Both the position numbers and the translations under genes were made by a program. A stretch of 64,000 bases of DNA from assembly GCF_029167625.1 (NCBI RefSeq), contig NZ_CP119145.1:7068001-7132000 (forward strand), written 5' to 3'. Each line of letters opens with the position of its first letter. Within the stretch, counting starts at the first letter, position 1. Of the stretch, positions 43,413 to 52,682 are shown piece by piece. This stretch comes from Streptomyces sp. AM 4-1-1. Lineage in GTDB: Bacteria; Actinomycetota; Actinomycetes; Streptomycetales; Streptomycetaceae. A model generated the notes under the pieces. The model searched no databases. It was not told the DNA's origin and saw only the letters and a program-made list of their open reading frames with translations.

Positions 43413-45951
43413 GTGCGACACGAAGTCGCTCCAGGTAAGTGAGGACAGCCACGTGAAGGAGGTATCGATCGGCTGAACTTCGGGCCAGTGTCCAGGGCCC
43501 GTCCCCGCGCTCCCATGCGTCGCTGGCAACGGCGGGGTGTGAAGCGGAGCGGTCAAGCCCAAGGGCACCTCGGCCATCGAGGAGCAACAGGCGAGGGGAA
43601 GGCTGGACGGGCGAACGCAAGTGAACCCTCGATGATGCCCCGTGACTGCTAAGACCGCTCGATGGTTCGAAAGCGGCGGTCACAGGACCCGGTGCTGCAA
43701 GGCACCAAGCGACCTTCGGGTAACTGAGCCCGGAGGGAGGACACCGCTGGTCCCGGGGTAGAGGGGGCGCCCACCCCAGCCGCGTCTTACTGGTGCGGAA
43801 CGTGGAAACCCCGACGGGGTCCAAGCCCAGGCTTGGTAGGCCGACCGCAAGGAAGGCTGAAGTCCCCGGCGGGAGAAGGAAGATCCAAGAAGCGAAGGCC
43901 GGCAGGCCGAAAGGCCAGAGGAAACCGGGAGTTGGGACCTTCACCCGCTCTCGCATAACTCGCCGGATACGGGCCCTGGTGGCCCGGCTCGAAAGGGCGC
44001 CCACGTGGATCAGGTGAGCCTTTGGAGTCACCACTGCAAGGACGCTCGAACCGAGGGACAAGTTAGGCATCGGAGGCGAACATGGAGATCACGACACCTG
44101 TCGTGACATCCTCGCCTGCGGTGAACGGACCCGAGGACGACTTACTCGACTGGCACGGCATCGACTGGGCCATCTGCGAGGAGAACGTACGGCGGCTGAG
44201 GCAGAGGATCTTCAAGGCAACGCAGGAAGGGGACCTGAAGAAGGTCCGCAACCTGCAGAAGCTCATGCTGCGAAGCCACAGCAACACGCTGGTCAGCGTG
44301 AAGCGGGTGACGCAGCAGAGCAGTGGTCGCATGACCGCTGGCATCGATGGGGAACGGGCCCTCACGCCGAAGGCGAGAGGCACGCTGGCGGCCGAGATCC
44401 ATCGGTCGTCGATGCCCTGGAAGGCCAGGCCGGTCAAGCGAGTGTTCATCCCGAAGAGCAACGGGAAACAGCGACCGCTCGGCATTCCGGTCATCCGTGA
44501 CCGGATTCTCCAGGCCCGCGTGAAGAACGCGCTGGAACCCGAGTGGGAAGCACGGTTCGAGCCGAGGTCCTATGGCTTTCGGCCCGGACGCAGCTGCCAG
44601 GACGCGATATCCGCGATCTTCTGGACGGTGAAGGGCAAGAACCCGAAGCGTCTGTGGGTCCTGGACGCGGACCTGGCGGCGGCGTTCGACCGCATCGACC
44701 ACAACCACCTCATGACCATGCTCGGCCAGTTCCCCGCCAGGGACCTGGTCGCGGGCTGGCTGAAGGCGGGCGTGATCGACCGCGGCCGGTTCGCACCGAC
44801 CGAGGAGGGAACTCCGCAGGGCGGTGTGATCAGCCCGCTGCTGCTGAACGTTGCTCTGCATGGACTTGAACAGGCCGCAGGGTGCCAATACACGGTGCGG
44901 GCCGGGCGCGAGCCCGGCGCCATGCCGGGCACTCCGGTGCTGGTGAGGTATGCCGACGATTTCGTCGTGCTCTGCCACGACGAAGCAGAGGTGCACCAGG
45001 TCAGGGCTCGGCTGGAGGACTGGCTGGCGCCGAGAGGGCTTCGCTTCAACGAGGAGAAGACTCAGGTCGTCCACCTCGGTGAGGGGTTCGACTTCCTCGG
45101 CTTCACCGTCCGCCGCACGGGCGGAAAGCTGATCATCAAACCGAGCACAGCGGCTTGCGCGAGGCTCCGGGCGCGACTGCGGACCGAGGTCAAGGCCCTG
45201 CATGGGGCGAACGCCGAGGCCGTGTTGCGCAGGCTGATCCCGATCGTTCGCGGTTGGGCGGCCTACTACCGGGCGGTGGCGTCCACGACGACGTTCTCGT
45301 CGTTGGATCACTACATGTGGCGGTTGACCTTCAAATGGGCCAGACGCCGCCACCGCAACAAGTCGAGGTACTGGGTCGTGGACCGGTACTTCGGAAGGTT
45401 CCACCCGTCCCGGCGTGATCGGTGGGTGTTCGGCGACCGCGACAGCGGTGCCTTCCTCATCAAATTCGCCTGGACCGGCATCGTCCGCCACCAGCTCGTC
45501 AAGGGCGGAGCGTCCCCGGACGACCCCGCATTGACCGGCTACTGGCGGGACCGCCGCCGCAGGAAAGCGCCGCCGCCGATGGACAAGACGAGTCTTGTCC
45601 TGGCGGTCCGGCAGCAGGGGCTCTGTCCTCTCTGCAAGCAGGCGCTGATCGTCGGAGCCGAGTACGAACCGGACAGCCCACGCGAGTGGATCAACTGGTT
45701 CGCGGCCTCGAAGAAGATGCTCCACAAGCATCACTTCACCTACCGGCGAGACGGCGGCACGGACGAGCGGACCAACCTTCGCCTCGTGCACTCCGAATGC
45801 CACCGCCAGCACCATGCTGGCGACGGCAAACGGATCACGTAATCCTGCTGACCTGCGAAGCCCTCGTGGCTTGCTTGAGCCGGATGCGCTGAAAGGTGCA
45901 CGTCCGGTTCTGAGGGGGCCGGGTCACGGCAACGTGATCCGGCTACCCGAC
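43413..45951 (+). mobile_element. Group II intron 2 (2539 bases)
   Basis: The intron starts GTGCGACACGAAGTCG and ends GGCTACCCGAC, like intron 1. A domain V-like hairpin lies before the end (GAGCCGGATGCGCTGAAAGG ... GTCCGGTTCTGAGGGGG), followed by a domain VI stem (CCGGGTCACG...CGTGATCCGG). The flanking exons (GAAGCGCTCAGT on the left, CACAGGCC on the right) differ from those of intron 1, so it recognised another target. A short non-coding exon remainder (45952-46038) separates it from IS3 copy 2. Confidence 0.88.
44082..45842 (+). CDS. ltrA-like: Group II intron-encoded reverse transcriptase/maturase with HNH domain (intron 2)
   Basis: The 586-residue protein parallels the intron 1 enzyme: RRLRQRIFKATQEGDLKKVR (RT0), RSYGFRPGRSCQDAISAIFW, DADLAAAFDRIDHNHLM, PVLVRYADDFVVLCHDEAE (catalytic YADD), a maturase domain (VRGWAAYYRAVASTTTF), and a C-terminal zinc/HNH region (CPLCKQALIVGAEYEPDSP, then HKHHFTYRRDGGTDERTNL, LVHSECHRQHH). 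The long N-terminal and palm identity with intron 1 indicates the same intron lineage. ATG 44082 is supported by a nearby GGAGGCG. Confidence 0.93.
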   Translation: MEITTPVVTSSPAVNGPEDDLLDWHGIDWAICEENVRRLRQRIFKATQEGDLKKVRNLQKLMLRSHSNTLVSVKRVTQQSSGRMTAGIDGERALTPKARGTLAAEIHRSSMPWKARPVKRVFIPKSNGKQRPLGIPVIRDRILQARVKNALEPEWEARFEPRSYGFRPGRSCQDAISAIFWTVKGKNPKRLWVLDADLAAAFDRIDHNHLMTMLGQFPARDLVAGWLKAGVIDRGRFAPTEEGTPQGGVISPLLLNVALHGLEQAAGCQYTVRAGREPGAMPGTPVLVRYADDFVVLCHDEAEVHQVRARLEDWLAPRGLRFNEEKTQVVHLGEGFDFLGFTVRRTGGKLIIKPSTAACARLRARLRTEVKALHGANAEAVLRRLIPIVRGWAAYYRAVASTTTFSSLDHYMWRLTFKWARRRHRNKSRYWVVDRYFGRFHPSRRDRWVFGDRDSGAFLIKFAWTGIVRHQLVKGGASPDDPALTGYWRDRRRRKAPPPMDKTSLVLAVRQQGLCPLCKQALIVGAEYEPDSPREWINWFAASKKMLHKHHFTYRRDGGTDERTNLRLVHSECHRQHHAGDGKRIT

Positions 45952-46073
45952 CACAGGCCTTTACGTCTTCACCGGCCGCGCAGCAAGGGAGCCCAAGCTA
46001 GTTCGGTCAACGGGACATTCGCTGCCCCGTTCTTCAGCCGGAAGATTTCAAGTCCAGTGAGACGGTCGTGATG

Positions 46074-47143
46074 CTATGAGGTTTGTGGTGCGGGTTCCCT
46101 GCGCTTGGCTGGGTCGTTGATCCATGCCTGCTGGGGTATCCGGGGTGGTCGGGGGCGGCGGCCGAAGCGTTCGGGGTGGCGGATGTATGCGTCGGCGAGG
46201 GTGACGGCCCGCTGGTCGCGGACCTCCTCGGCGGTGCCGAAGTGCACGCTGGCCGGTGTGTGCCAGCCGATGCCCGAGTGCCGGTGTTCGTGGTTGTAGT
46301 ACGCGATGAATGCCTCGAACCACTCGCGGGCATGGGCCAGCGAGTCGAATCGTTCGGGGTAGTCGGACATGTACTTCGTGGTCTTGAAGTGTGCCTCGCT
46401 GTAGGGGTTGTCGTTGGAGGTCTTCGGCCGCGAGTGCGACCGGGTGACGCCGAGGTCGACCAGCAGCTGCGAGACCCTCTTGGAGGTCATCGAGGTGCCG
46501 CGGTCGGCGTGCACGGTCTGGGGCACGATGCCGTTGCGGATGATGGTCTCGCGGATCAACTCCTCGGCCCGCACCGCTGATTCGGCCCGCTCAACGGTGT
46601 GGCCGACGATGTAGCGGCTGAAGATGTCGATGATGACGTAGGCGTGATACCAGGTGCCCTTGACCGGTCCGGCCGCCTTGGTGATGTCCCAGGTGAACAC
46701 CTGCGAGGGTCCGGTTGCGACCAGCTCGGGCACTGCTTTGGCGGGATGAGCGGCCTGCCGTCGGCGCTCACCGGACTGACCCTGCTCGCGCAGGATCCGG
46801 TACATCGTCGAGACGGAGCAGTAATAGCGGCCGGCGTCCAACTCGCGGGCCCAGATCTGGGCGGGCGCCAGTTCGGCGTACTCGTCGCTGTTCATCAGTT
46901 CCAGGACGGCAGAGCGCTCCTGGTCCGTCAGGGCCGAGGGCTGCACCTGCGCGTGGGAGCGGGGTGCGCGGACTGTCGGGGGCTTGAGGCTGCGATAGTG
47001 CGTGGCACGTGAGCGACCGGTCAGCCGACACGCGGCCGTGATGCCCAGCTGAACCTCGACGCCGGTGAACGCCTCGTCCACGACAGGGACTGCGGCAGGC
47101 TTCAGTCCGCGCTCTCGGAGATCATTTCCAAGAGCGCGGAAGC
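46074..47143 (-). CDS. IS3 OrfB (copy 2)
   Basis: The -1 frame after the slippery site is identical to copy 1, with the catalytic residues in TWDITKAAG, HADRGTSMT and YSEAHFKTT. It is intact. It is produced as an OrfAB fusion. Confidence 0.9.
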
Positions 47144-47485
47144 TTTTCCCATCACCTCGAGTGCGGCCCTGTTCCGGGCCAGGTCCTTCTCCAGCCGTGC
47201 CACCTGCTGCCGCAGTTTCTCGTTCTCCACCTCCGCGGCGGACTTCTTCCCACGGGCCGGGCTCGTGCGGCGGTCGACCAGGTTCTCCAGGGCCCGGGCG
47301 TCCCGGGCGGCCCGCCATTCCTTGACGTGCGAGTGGTAGAGCCGTTCCCGGCGCAGGACCGCGCCCTTCTCGTTCCTGGGCGCCGCGTCGTACTCAGCGA
47401 CGATCCGCAGCTTGTACTCCGAGGTGAAAGTGCGGCGCTTCGGCCTCGGTGCCGGGTCGGACCCGACCGGTTCAGTGCTGGTCAT
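47102..47485 (-). CDS. IS3 OrfA (copy 2)
   Basis: Identical in sequence to the OrfA of copy 1 (HTH plus leucine zipper, 127 residues). The frameshift heptamer GGGAAAA lies at 47144-47150 on the minus strand. Confidence 0.9.
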   Translation of the reverse strand: MTSTEPVGSDPAPRPKRRTFTSEYKLRIVAEYDAAPRNEKGAVLRRERLYHSHVKEWRAARDARALENLVDRRTSPARGKKSAAEVENEKLRQQVARLEKDLARNRAALEVMGKASALLEMISESAD

Positions 47486-47563
47486 AAGGGGCGATTCTCC
47501 TGTCCTACCCTCTCAGGCTAACCCGACAGAGCGGGATGTCTCACCCAAGGCTGGCAGAGAGGG

Positions 47564-47826
47564 AGCTGGACCCCCGACAGCGACCCCGCCTCGTCGAGAT
47601 CATCCAGAACCTCCGCGAGCGCATCACCGAAGCCCGCGGAAACGGCTGGCTCGGCGAGGTCGAAGGACTCCAGGTCAGTTTCGACGCCGCGATGGCCAAG
47701 CTAAACAGCCTCAAGAACAGCCGCACCGACGGACGTCCCCAGCTGGTCGACCTCGGCATTCCCCTCTTCATTGACCACGCACCATCACCTGCGCCGGGAC
47801 TACCAGAACACGAGCCTCAAGGCTGA
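47564..47826 (+). pseudogene. C-terminal tail of an integrase-like protein, cut by IS3 copy 2
   Basis: About 85 residues open directly out of the IS end: ELDPRQRPRLVEIIQNLRER, ITEARGNGWLGEVEGLQVSF and DAAMAKLNSLKNSRTDG, ending near VDLGIPLF. This helical tail is like the end of phage or plasmid site-specific recombinases of Streptomyces. The catalytic part is missing, so the identification rests on a non-catalytic tail and is uncertain. Confidence 0.45.
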
Positions 47827-47886
47827 TTCCTTCTGCACCAACGCGGCCGTCGGCCCCGCACTAGGCGGGGCCGCTCTCTCACCACT

Positions 47887-48627
47887 TCACGCGGTTGAAG
47901 TGGGCTGTTGTGCTGCGACGAGCAGGCGACACTGCATGGCCTGCTCGTCGACTCCGCCATCCTTGCCGGGCTCTACCCGATACAAACAGGCCTGAGGCGT
48001 ACGCGTCACGGAGTCCGCCAGCAGACCGCCCGTGAAGAGGGCGCCGACACCGTCCTCGACCGCCCAGCCAGCCGGAAGCGCGCGGTCTGCCACGGCTGCC
48101 TGATAGGACAATCGTCGGCCGGGCTCACTGTCGTAGTGCGGGCAGACCGAGCCGGACAACAGGCCCAGCCCGTCCGAGAGGTGAGTCAGCGGCCCGAAAG
48201 AGTCTGTATGCGATCCCTCGGCCCAGCAGTTGGCACCAGCGCTGATGCCGCACAGCAAGGTCCCCCGGTCGAAGGCCTCGCGAAGTAGCCGATCCACGCC
48301 GTGCGCGCGCCAGACCGCCAGCATGTTCGCGGTGTTACCCCCACCTACATACACGACGTCTTGAGAGAGCAGGAACGTGCGCAGGGCATCGTCATCGAGC
48401 TCCCGCCGAAAGAGATGCAAGACGCTGGGCTCGCAGGAACGTGACTGGTACGCCGAGAAGAACTGCTCGATGTAGGCGGGGGCGTCGCCACTGGCTGTCG
48501 GAATGAAGCACACCCTGGGGCGAGGAACGGGCACCTGATCGAGCACCCAGTCATCCAGCAGCCCATCGTCGTCGGTGGAGAAGCCGCCTCCAAGGAGAGC
48601 CAAACGACGTTCCGGAACGACAGACAC
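47887..48627 (-). CDS. Peptidase E-like (S51 family) serine hydrolase
   Basis: The 246-residue protein shows the peptidase E/cyanophycinase fold: RLALLGGGFSTDDDGLL, RVCFIPTASGDAPAYIEQFF, then VVYVGGGNTANMLAVWRAHG and the nucleophile elbow LLCGISAGANCWAEG (Ser of GISAG), with an SVCPHYDSEPGRR segment supplying a His. Peptidase E removes N-terminal Asp from dipeptides. The GTG start is at 48625-48627 with GAGGCACC upstream on its strand. It stands alone as an accessory gene. Confidence 0.85.
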   Translation of the reverse strand: MSVVPERRLALLGGGFSTDDDGLLDDWVLDQVPVPRPRVCFIPTASGDAPAYIEQFFSAYQSRSCEPSVLHLFRRELDDDALRTFLLSQDVVYVGGGNTANMLAVWRAHGVDRLLREAFDRGTLLCGISAGANCWAEGSHTDSFGPLTHLSDGLGLLSGSVCPHYDSEPGRRLSYQAAVADRALPAGWAVEDGVGALFTGGLLADSVTRTPQACLYRVEPGKDGGVDEQAMQCRLLVAAQQPTSTA

Positions 48628-48771
48628 GAGGGTGCCTCCTCAGATCAAGATTCAGACGCGCATGATGCCCTGAACCGTGCCAAGCCATCGGCTCCGTCCG
48701 CAATCGAATAGCCCCTCTGACTGCCCGAGGCCCCATCATCCAGGGCTGGCCACGGCCACCGCAGACGTCGA

Positions 48772-48969
48772 ATGGCGGCAACAGGTCAGTCCGCGACCCA
48801 CTCCTTAGTCCGGAAAAGGGCATCTGGACTCACCGAACTCCTGGCCCGAGAACTCCGCGACCGCGGCCGCGAGGTCGTAGTCGAGCACCTGCACGTCCAT
48901 CTGCCGCGCGTCCTCAAGACGCCCGCCGACACCCGCACCGCCCACCCCGAGCAGGAGACCGCCCGATGA
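48772..48969 (+). pseudogene. 3' fragment of a small gene coupled to the 48966 gene
   Basis: The frame ASGLTELLARELRDRGREVV, EHLHVHLPRVLKTPADTR has coding bias, and its TGA overlaps the following ATG (ATGA at 48966-48969), the normal coupling seen in intact operons. The 5' part lacks a clear start and ribosome binding site, so it is probably truncated upstream. Its function is unknown. Confidence 0.4.
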
Positions 48970-49649
48970 TCCGTCGCATGTTCAGCCGTTGCGCCACCAC
49001 ATCACGCGCCGTCGCCCCCGAGGACCAGGCCGTCGTCGACGGATTCCGCGCGATGCTCGCCGCCGTCCGCAACCCGCAGCCCTGGACGCCCGACCTCGCC
49101 CAGGACATCGCCGTGAGGGTCGGGACGTTCATCGAGCGCGCGCACCCCCGCCCCGGCGACGATCAGGGCACCGAGACGATCGCCGTCTCCCTGGTCCACC
49201 CCGACACCCCGCACGCCGCGGCCTACCTCCACGGCCACCAGCTCGGTTACAACGCCAAGGGCTGGCTGCGCTGCGAGACAACCGCGATCCTCGGCACCTG
49301 GCAGCCGGCCTACGCAATGCTCACCCACGCCGCCGCCAACCTGCCCCTCCCCGCCGACATCGGCATGACGCCCGCCCACTACGGCGTCCACGTCGAAGCC
49401 CGCCGCGCCGACGGCACCGGCTACACCCTGCTGCGCCTCGGGCCGTACTTCCAGACCTGGGTCGCCTCCCACGACGCCGACCACCTCAACACCGAGCTCG
49501 CGGGCCAGGCGGCCACCGTCCTCCCCGGCTTCACCGTCACCGCGAAGAACGCGCTGTTCGACGTCAACGACCACGAGAGCTACACCGACCCGTACCTCAC
49601 CGACATCACCGCCCTCCTCGCCGACGCCATCGCGGAGGTGAACGCGTGA
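48966..49649 (+). CDS. Hypothetical protein (227 aa)
   Basis: ATG 48966 overlaps the upstream stop. The protein is mixed alpha/beta: VDGFRAMLAAVRNPQPWTP, RVGTFIERAHPRPGDDQGTE, TAAYLHGHQLGYNAKGW-like central strands, and LGPYFQTWVASHDADHLNTE. No catalytic motif or membrane helix is recognised. Its GTGA overlap with the next gene indicates a coupled pair. Related genes of this type occur on Streptomyces plasmids, but I cannot name a family. Confidence 0.6.
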   Translation: MIRRMFSRCATTSRAVAPEDQAVVDGFRAMLAAVRNPQPWTPDLAQDIAVRVGTFIERAHPRPGDDQGTETIAVSLVHPDTPHAAAYLHGHQLGYNAKGWLRCETTAILGTWQPAYAMLTHAAANLPLPADIGMTPAHYGVHVEARRADGTGYTLLRLGPYFQTWVASHDADHLNTELAGQAATVLPGFTVTAKNALFDVNDHESYTDPYLTDITALLADAIAEVNA

Positions 49650-50139
49650 CCACCACGCCCCTGTACGAGATCGAGACCAGCGAAGGCGACGACGGCACCA
49701 CACCCCGTCGAACAGCGGCTTCGTCACCCATCACGGCCTGAACATCGCCGGAATCGATGACGCCACCGAGGACCACCTCTACCCGGTCGCCTTCATCGTC
49801 CTCGGGCACCACCGGTGGGCCGACGCCATCGAGGGAGCCGCCGCATACATGGCCCATGTCCACACCTGGCGCAACCTCCACCTCTACCCGGGCGACGACC
49901 CCTCGGAGCTCATCCCTCGCATCCCGCGCGCCGTCCAGACATGGGGTGTGTTCTTACACCATCCCCACGCCGATCACAGGTGCGCCTGCGAGTGGGACGA
50001 CACCTGGCGCGTGGTCTGGGCACCCGCCACCGAACCCGGCGTCGTCCCGATCACCGCCCTGCGCCACCCCGCTGCCCCGGCGACCGCTGCCAGCATCCCC
50101 AACCCCGACGAAGGCGCCCCCGCTACCTGGGCGGCCTGA
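49646..50139 (+). pseudogene. Hypothetical protein with one frameshift in a C run (about 164 aa)
   Basis: From GTG 49646 the frame reads VTTTPLYEIETSEGDDGTTP, then stops within about 30 codons. If the CCCC run at 49703-49706 had one more C, the frame would continue through SNSGFVTHHGLNIAGIDDAT, HLYPVAFIVLGHHRWADAIE and HVHTWRNLHLYPGDDPSELI to the TGA at 50139, all with proper codon bias. I therefore regard it as one gene with a sequencing or true indel. A strong terminator follows. Confidence 0.6.
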
Positions 50140-50163
50140 CACACGCGACCGGCACGACAAAGA

Positions 50164-50205
50164 CCCGGCTTCCCCACTGACTGCGGGGAAGCCGGGCCTT
50201 TCCTC
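50164..50205. terminator. Perfect 12-bp stem terminator between convergent operons
   Basis: CCCGGCTTCCCC (50164-50175) and GGGGAAGCCGGG (50185-50196) pair around a 9-base loop, followed by CCTTTCCTCGTTCTT. It lies between the plus-strand 49646 gene and the minus-strand parB. Confidence 0.8.
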
Positions 50206-50260
50206 GTTCTTGGGTCTTCGCCAGGTCAAGACCACCTGCTCATTGCCCTCAACCGATCCG

Positions 50261-50280
50261 GTGTTGACCGCGGTCAACAC
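50261..50280. promoter_or_regulatory. parS-like: parS-like 20-bp palindrome, site 1 (downstream of parB)
   Basis: GTGTTGACCGCGGTCAACAC is a perfect palindrome found four times in 480 bases. This copy lies outside the parB reading frame, about 50 bases past its stop. Clustered identical palindromes next to parA-parB are the expected ParB-binding centromere. The motif differs from chromosomal parS (TGTTTCACGTGAAACA). Confidence 0.8.
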
Positions 50281-50332
50281 ACCGTGGGTGCTGCCACGAC
50301 GGGCCACGCTGATCGGGCCAGGAGGCGACCTG

Positions 50333-51531
50333 CTAGACGTGCTCTCGAAGAGCCTCGATCAGAGCATTCAGCTCGGCTGTAGAGAGAGCCGAAGCGATCG
50401 TCGCCGCTTGAGCTGCTGGCGTCTCCCCGAGCTCCTTCATCAGGACCTGCGCGTACTCCTCAGCCTCCCCGGTGTGCTCCGCCGAGCGACCCTGAGACGG
50501 CACGGACGACTGAGCGGGCGGTTTGGAGACCGAGGAGCCCGAGTTGGCTGACGCCTGGCGCGCGGGCACCGGCGGGGAGCGGAGGTGTTGACCGCGGTCA
50601 ACACCTCCGGCGCCTCGTCGCCCGGCTTCGTGCCTTCCGCCAACGACTCCGACGTGTTGACCGCGGTCAACACGGATGGCTGCCCATTCGTGGGGCCGCC
50701 CGCGCTGACGGTCTCCGTGTTGACCGCGGTCAACACGCCTCCGCTCTTGGCTGCCCGCAGCAGCTTCTTCTCTTCGTCCCGCTTCTGTGCTTCTGCCTCC
50801 CGGTGCGAGGCCAGGTGCTCCATGAGGTCGGCGCTGCTCAGACCTGGCTGAGCCTTGAGGCGACGAGCCAGCAGACGGCCTTCCCGTTCGGGCAGTACGC
50901 CGGCACTGAGCTTTTCCTGAATGCCTTCAGGCAGGGTGAGCAGGGCCAGCTGGTTGGTCACCCAGGCCTTGGACTTGCCCAGCCGCTCAGCCGCCCGAGT
51001 CTGGGCGCCGGCGTCGCCCTCTCCAGCGCAGACCTCTACCAGTGCTTGGACACCACGAGCCCGCTCGACGAGATCGAAGTCCTCACGATCGAGGTTCTCC
51101 TTGAGGAGAAAATCTACGAAGTCTTCCCGCGACGAGGCGAGATCGTTCCGCACCACGAAGTCGAGCGCCTCGAGCCCCACGTGATCCGCACTGCGGTAGC
51201 GGCGCTCCCCGTTCACGAGCACGTAGTCGGCCCCGCCGACGTGATCAGCGTGCTCGGGCCACAGGGACAGGTATGCATCGCGCGATACAGCGACACACGC
51301 TGCGAGCTGTACAGCCCGCAGCTCCTCACCGAAACGGGCCTTCTGCTCGTCCGTGCCGAAATTCCGCCGAGGGTTCAGGGGAGTGGGCTTCACCTCCCTC
51401 AGGCGGAGCCGCACCAGCTCGTACGACGGCACATCACCCTGCGCCACTGCTTTGGCCCGCCCACGGTCACTGCGACCGCGCGGCACCTTGTTGAACGATG
51501 ACCCAGTCCCCAGACGGTCCGCGGCCTTCAT
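50333..51531 (-). CDS. parB: ParB-family centromere-binding protein, one frameshift
   Basis: From ATG 51531 the protein has the ParB/Spo0J N-terminal nuclease-like fold (PTPLNPRRNFGTDEQKARFG, YVLVNGERRYRSADHVGLEA with the GERRYRS box) and an HTH (GAQTRAAERLGKSKAWVTNQ). Next is a linker with three VLTAVNT repeats written by the palindromes. At the run GGGG (plus strand 50574-50577) one base appears to be missing. With it, the frame continues SANSGSSVSKPPAQSSVPSQ and EEYAQVLMKELGETPAAQAA to a stop at 50333, giving about 399 residues. Its ATGA overlaps parA (51528-51531). It would bind the palindromes and activate ParA ATPase. Confidence 0.85.
50585..50736. promoter_or_regulatory. parS-like: parS-like palindromes, sites 2-4 (inside parB)
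   Basis: Three more identical 20-bp palindromes start at 50585, 50654 and 50717, spaced 69 and 63 bases (23 and 21 codons). Each therefore encodes the same heptapeptide VLTAVNT in ParB. The site at 50585 extends to a 28-bp palindrome (50581-50608). The DNA is thus serving both as protein code and as a probable centromere. Confidence 0.8.
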
Positions 51532-52682
51532 CCCTTCACCGCCAGAGCCACAGTCCGCATCGCCTCGGACTGCTCACAGTTCGGCGCAGAGGAAAGCAAC
51601 GGAGCCTTGAGACGGTTCGCTTCACGCTGCTCCTTCCGCTCAGGGACCACGGCCAGAACCGGCGGATCACCGATGGCCTTCCAGCTTTCGAGGGACGACG
51701 TAGCGATGAAGCCCTTGCGGCTGTCGTACATGTTGACGACGAACCCCAACTTGGCGATGGCCACGTCCAGGTCCTCCGAAAGGTCCTCGATCTGGTCGTA
51801 CAGCATGTCGTAGGCGTCGGCCGAGCTGTCCTCTGCCAACACCGGGATCACCACGCCTGACGCGCTGGCTTCCTCACCGTCCCGCGTGCGGGCGTAGTAG
51901 AGCGCCGTGTCCATCGAGTAGCCCAGGCTGGGCGGACAGTCGATGACGATGAAGTCGAACTCGCTCTCCAGCGGCTCCAGCGCCTTCTCGAGGGCGATCT
52001 CCTTGATACGAACATGACGCGTCGTCGCCAGCTTCGCATCCAGCAGGAACGCGTCCTTGCACCCGGGCAGGAGGAACAGCCGGCCGCCGAAAGCACCCTC
52101 TTCTATCGGCACCAGCAGGTCACGCAGCGCACCCTTTCCCTCGCCAAGCATGTGCTTGGCCAGACTGGGCTCATCGATGGCGAGCATTTCGTAGCCAAGC
52201 TGCTTGGTCAGATGGCACTGAGGGTCGAAGTCGACGAGTAGGACGCGCTGGCCGATCTCCGCGAGAGCCTCCGCCACACCGGCTGACGTCGCCGTCTTAC
52301 CGACACCGCCCTTCTGGTTCCCGAATACAAGACGCCGCGCACCGGTCGTGCGGGGGGCACGGCGGGGCGACGGGTGACTGTCGAGCCAAAGCCGGATCGA
52401 CTGGGCGATGCCCTGGTTGAACGGGATCCCTCGGGCCTTGCAGTCGTCCTTGAACTCCCCGTAAAGGCCTGTCGGGAGATACGTGGCGAACGAACCGCCG
52501 CCCGACGTGTCGACCTGAGGGCGAGGAGCGTCGGCGCTGCGCCAGGCATGGACGCCTTCCGTAACGGCATCTTTGATATCCACGCCCAACTCTGCGGCAC
52601 GGACCTTCAGTTCCTGTCGCAGCGGCGCGGGGAGCTTCGCAACTACCTTTTCCCGATCATCGGGACTGTATGGGGCGGTCAT
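51528..52682 (-). CDS. parA: ParA-family partition ATPase
   Basis: The 384-residue protein has an N-terminal DNA-binding extension of about 110 residues (KVVAKLPAPLRQELKVRAAE, LPTGLYGEFKDDCKARGIPF, two RHH-like blocks). The deviant Walker A motif RLVFGNQKGGVGKTATSAGV follows at about residues 118-137, then RVLLVDFDPQCHLTKQLG (A' motif) and FDFIVIDCPPSLGYSMDTAL (Walker B). It is a type Ia-like ParA that also could repress the operon through its N-terminus. It is complete. It lies first in the parA-parB operon. Confidence 0.93.
   Translation of the reverse strand: MTAPYSPDDREKVVAKLPAPLRQELKVRAAELGVDIKDAVTEGVHAWRSADAPRPQVDTSGGGSFATYLPTGLYGEFKDDCKARGIPFNQGIAQSIRLWLDSHPSPRRAPRTTGARRLVFGNQKGGVGKTATSAGVAEALAEIGQRVLLVDFDPQCHLTKQLGYEMLAIDEPSLAKHMLGEGKGALRDLLVPIEEGAFGGRLFLLPGCKDAFLLDAKLATTRHVRIKEIALEKALEPLESEFDFIVIDCPPSLGYSMDTALYYARTRDGEEASASGVVIPVLAEDSSADAYDMLYDQIEDLSEDLDVAIAKLGFVVNMYDSRKGFIATSSLESWKAIGDPPVLAVVPERKEQREANRLKAPLLSSAPNCEQSEAMRTVALAVKG

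Larger units (their letters stand above)
46039..47563 (-). mobile_element. IS3-family element copy 2, inverted, 3-bp duplication
   Basis: This is the inverted copy of the 23019-24543 element, the same 1525 bp with identical protein products. Read on the minus strand, the bases just outside are GCT on both sides, a separate 3-bp target duplication. Insertion was therefore independent of copy 1. It landed between the exon remainder of intron 2 and an integrase-like tail. Confidence 0.85.

Noticed and set aside
23019..47563. Composite transposon bounded by the two IS3 copies
   Set aside because: Each copy has its own different 3-bp target duplication, so they inserted independently.
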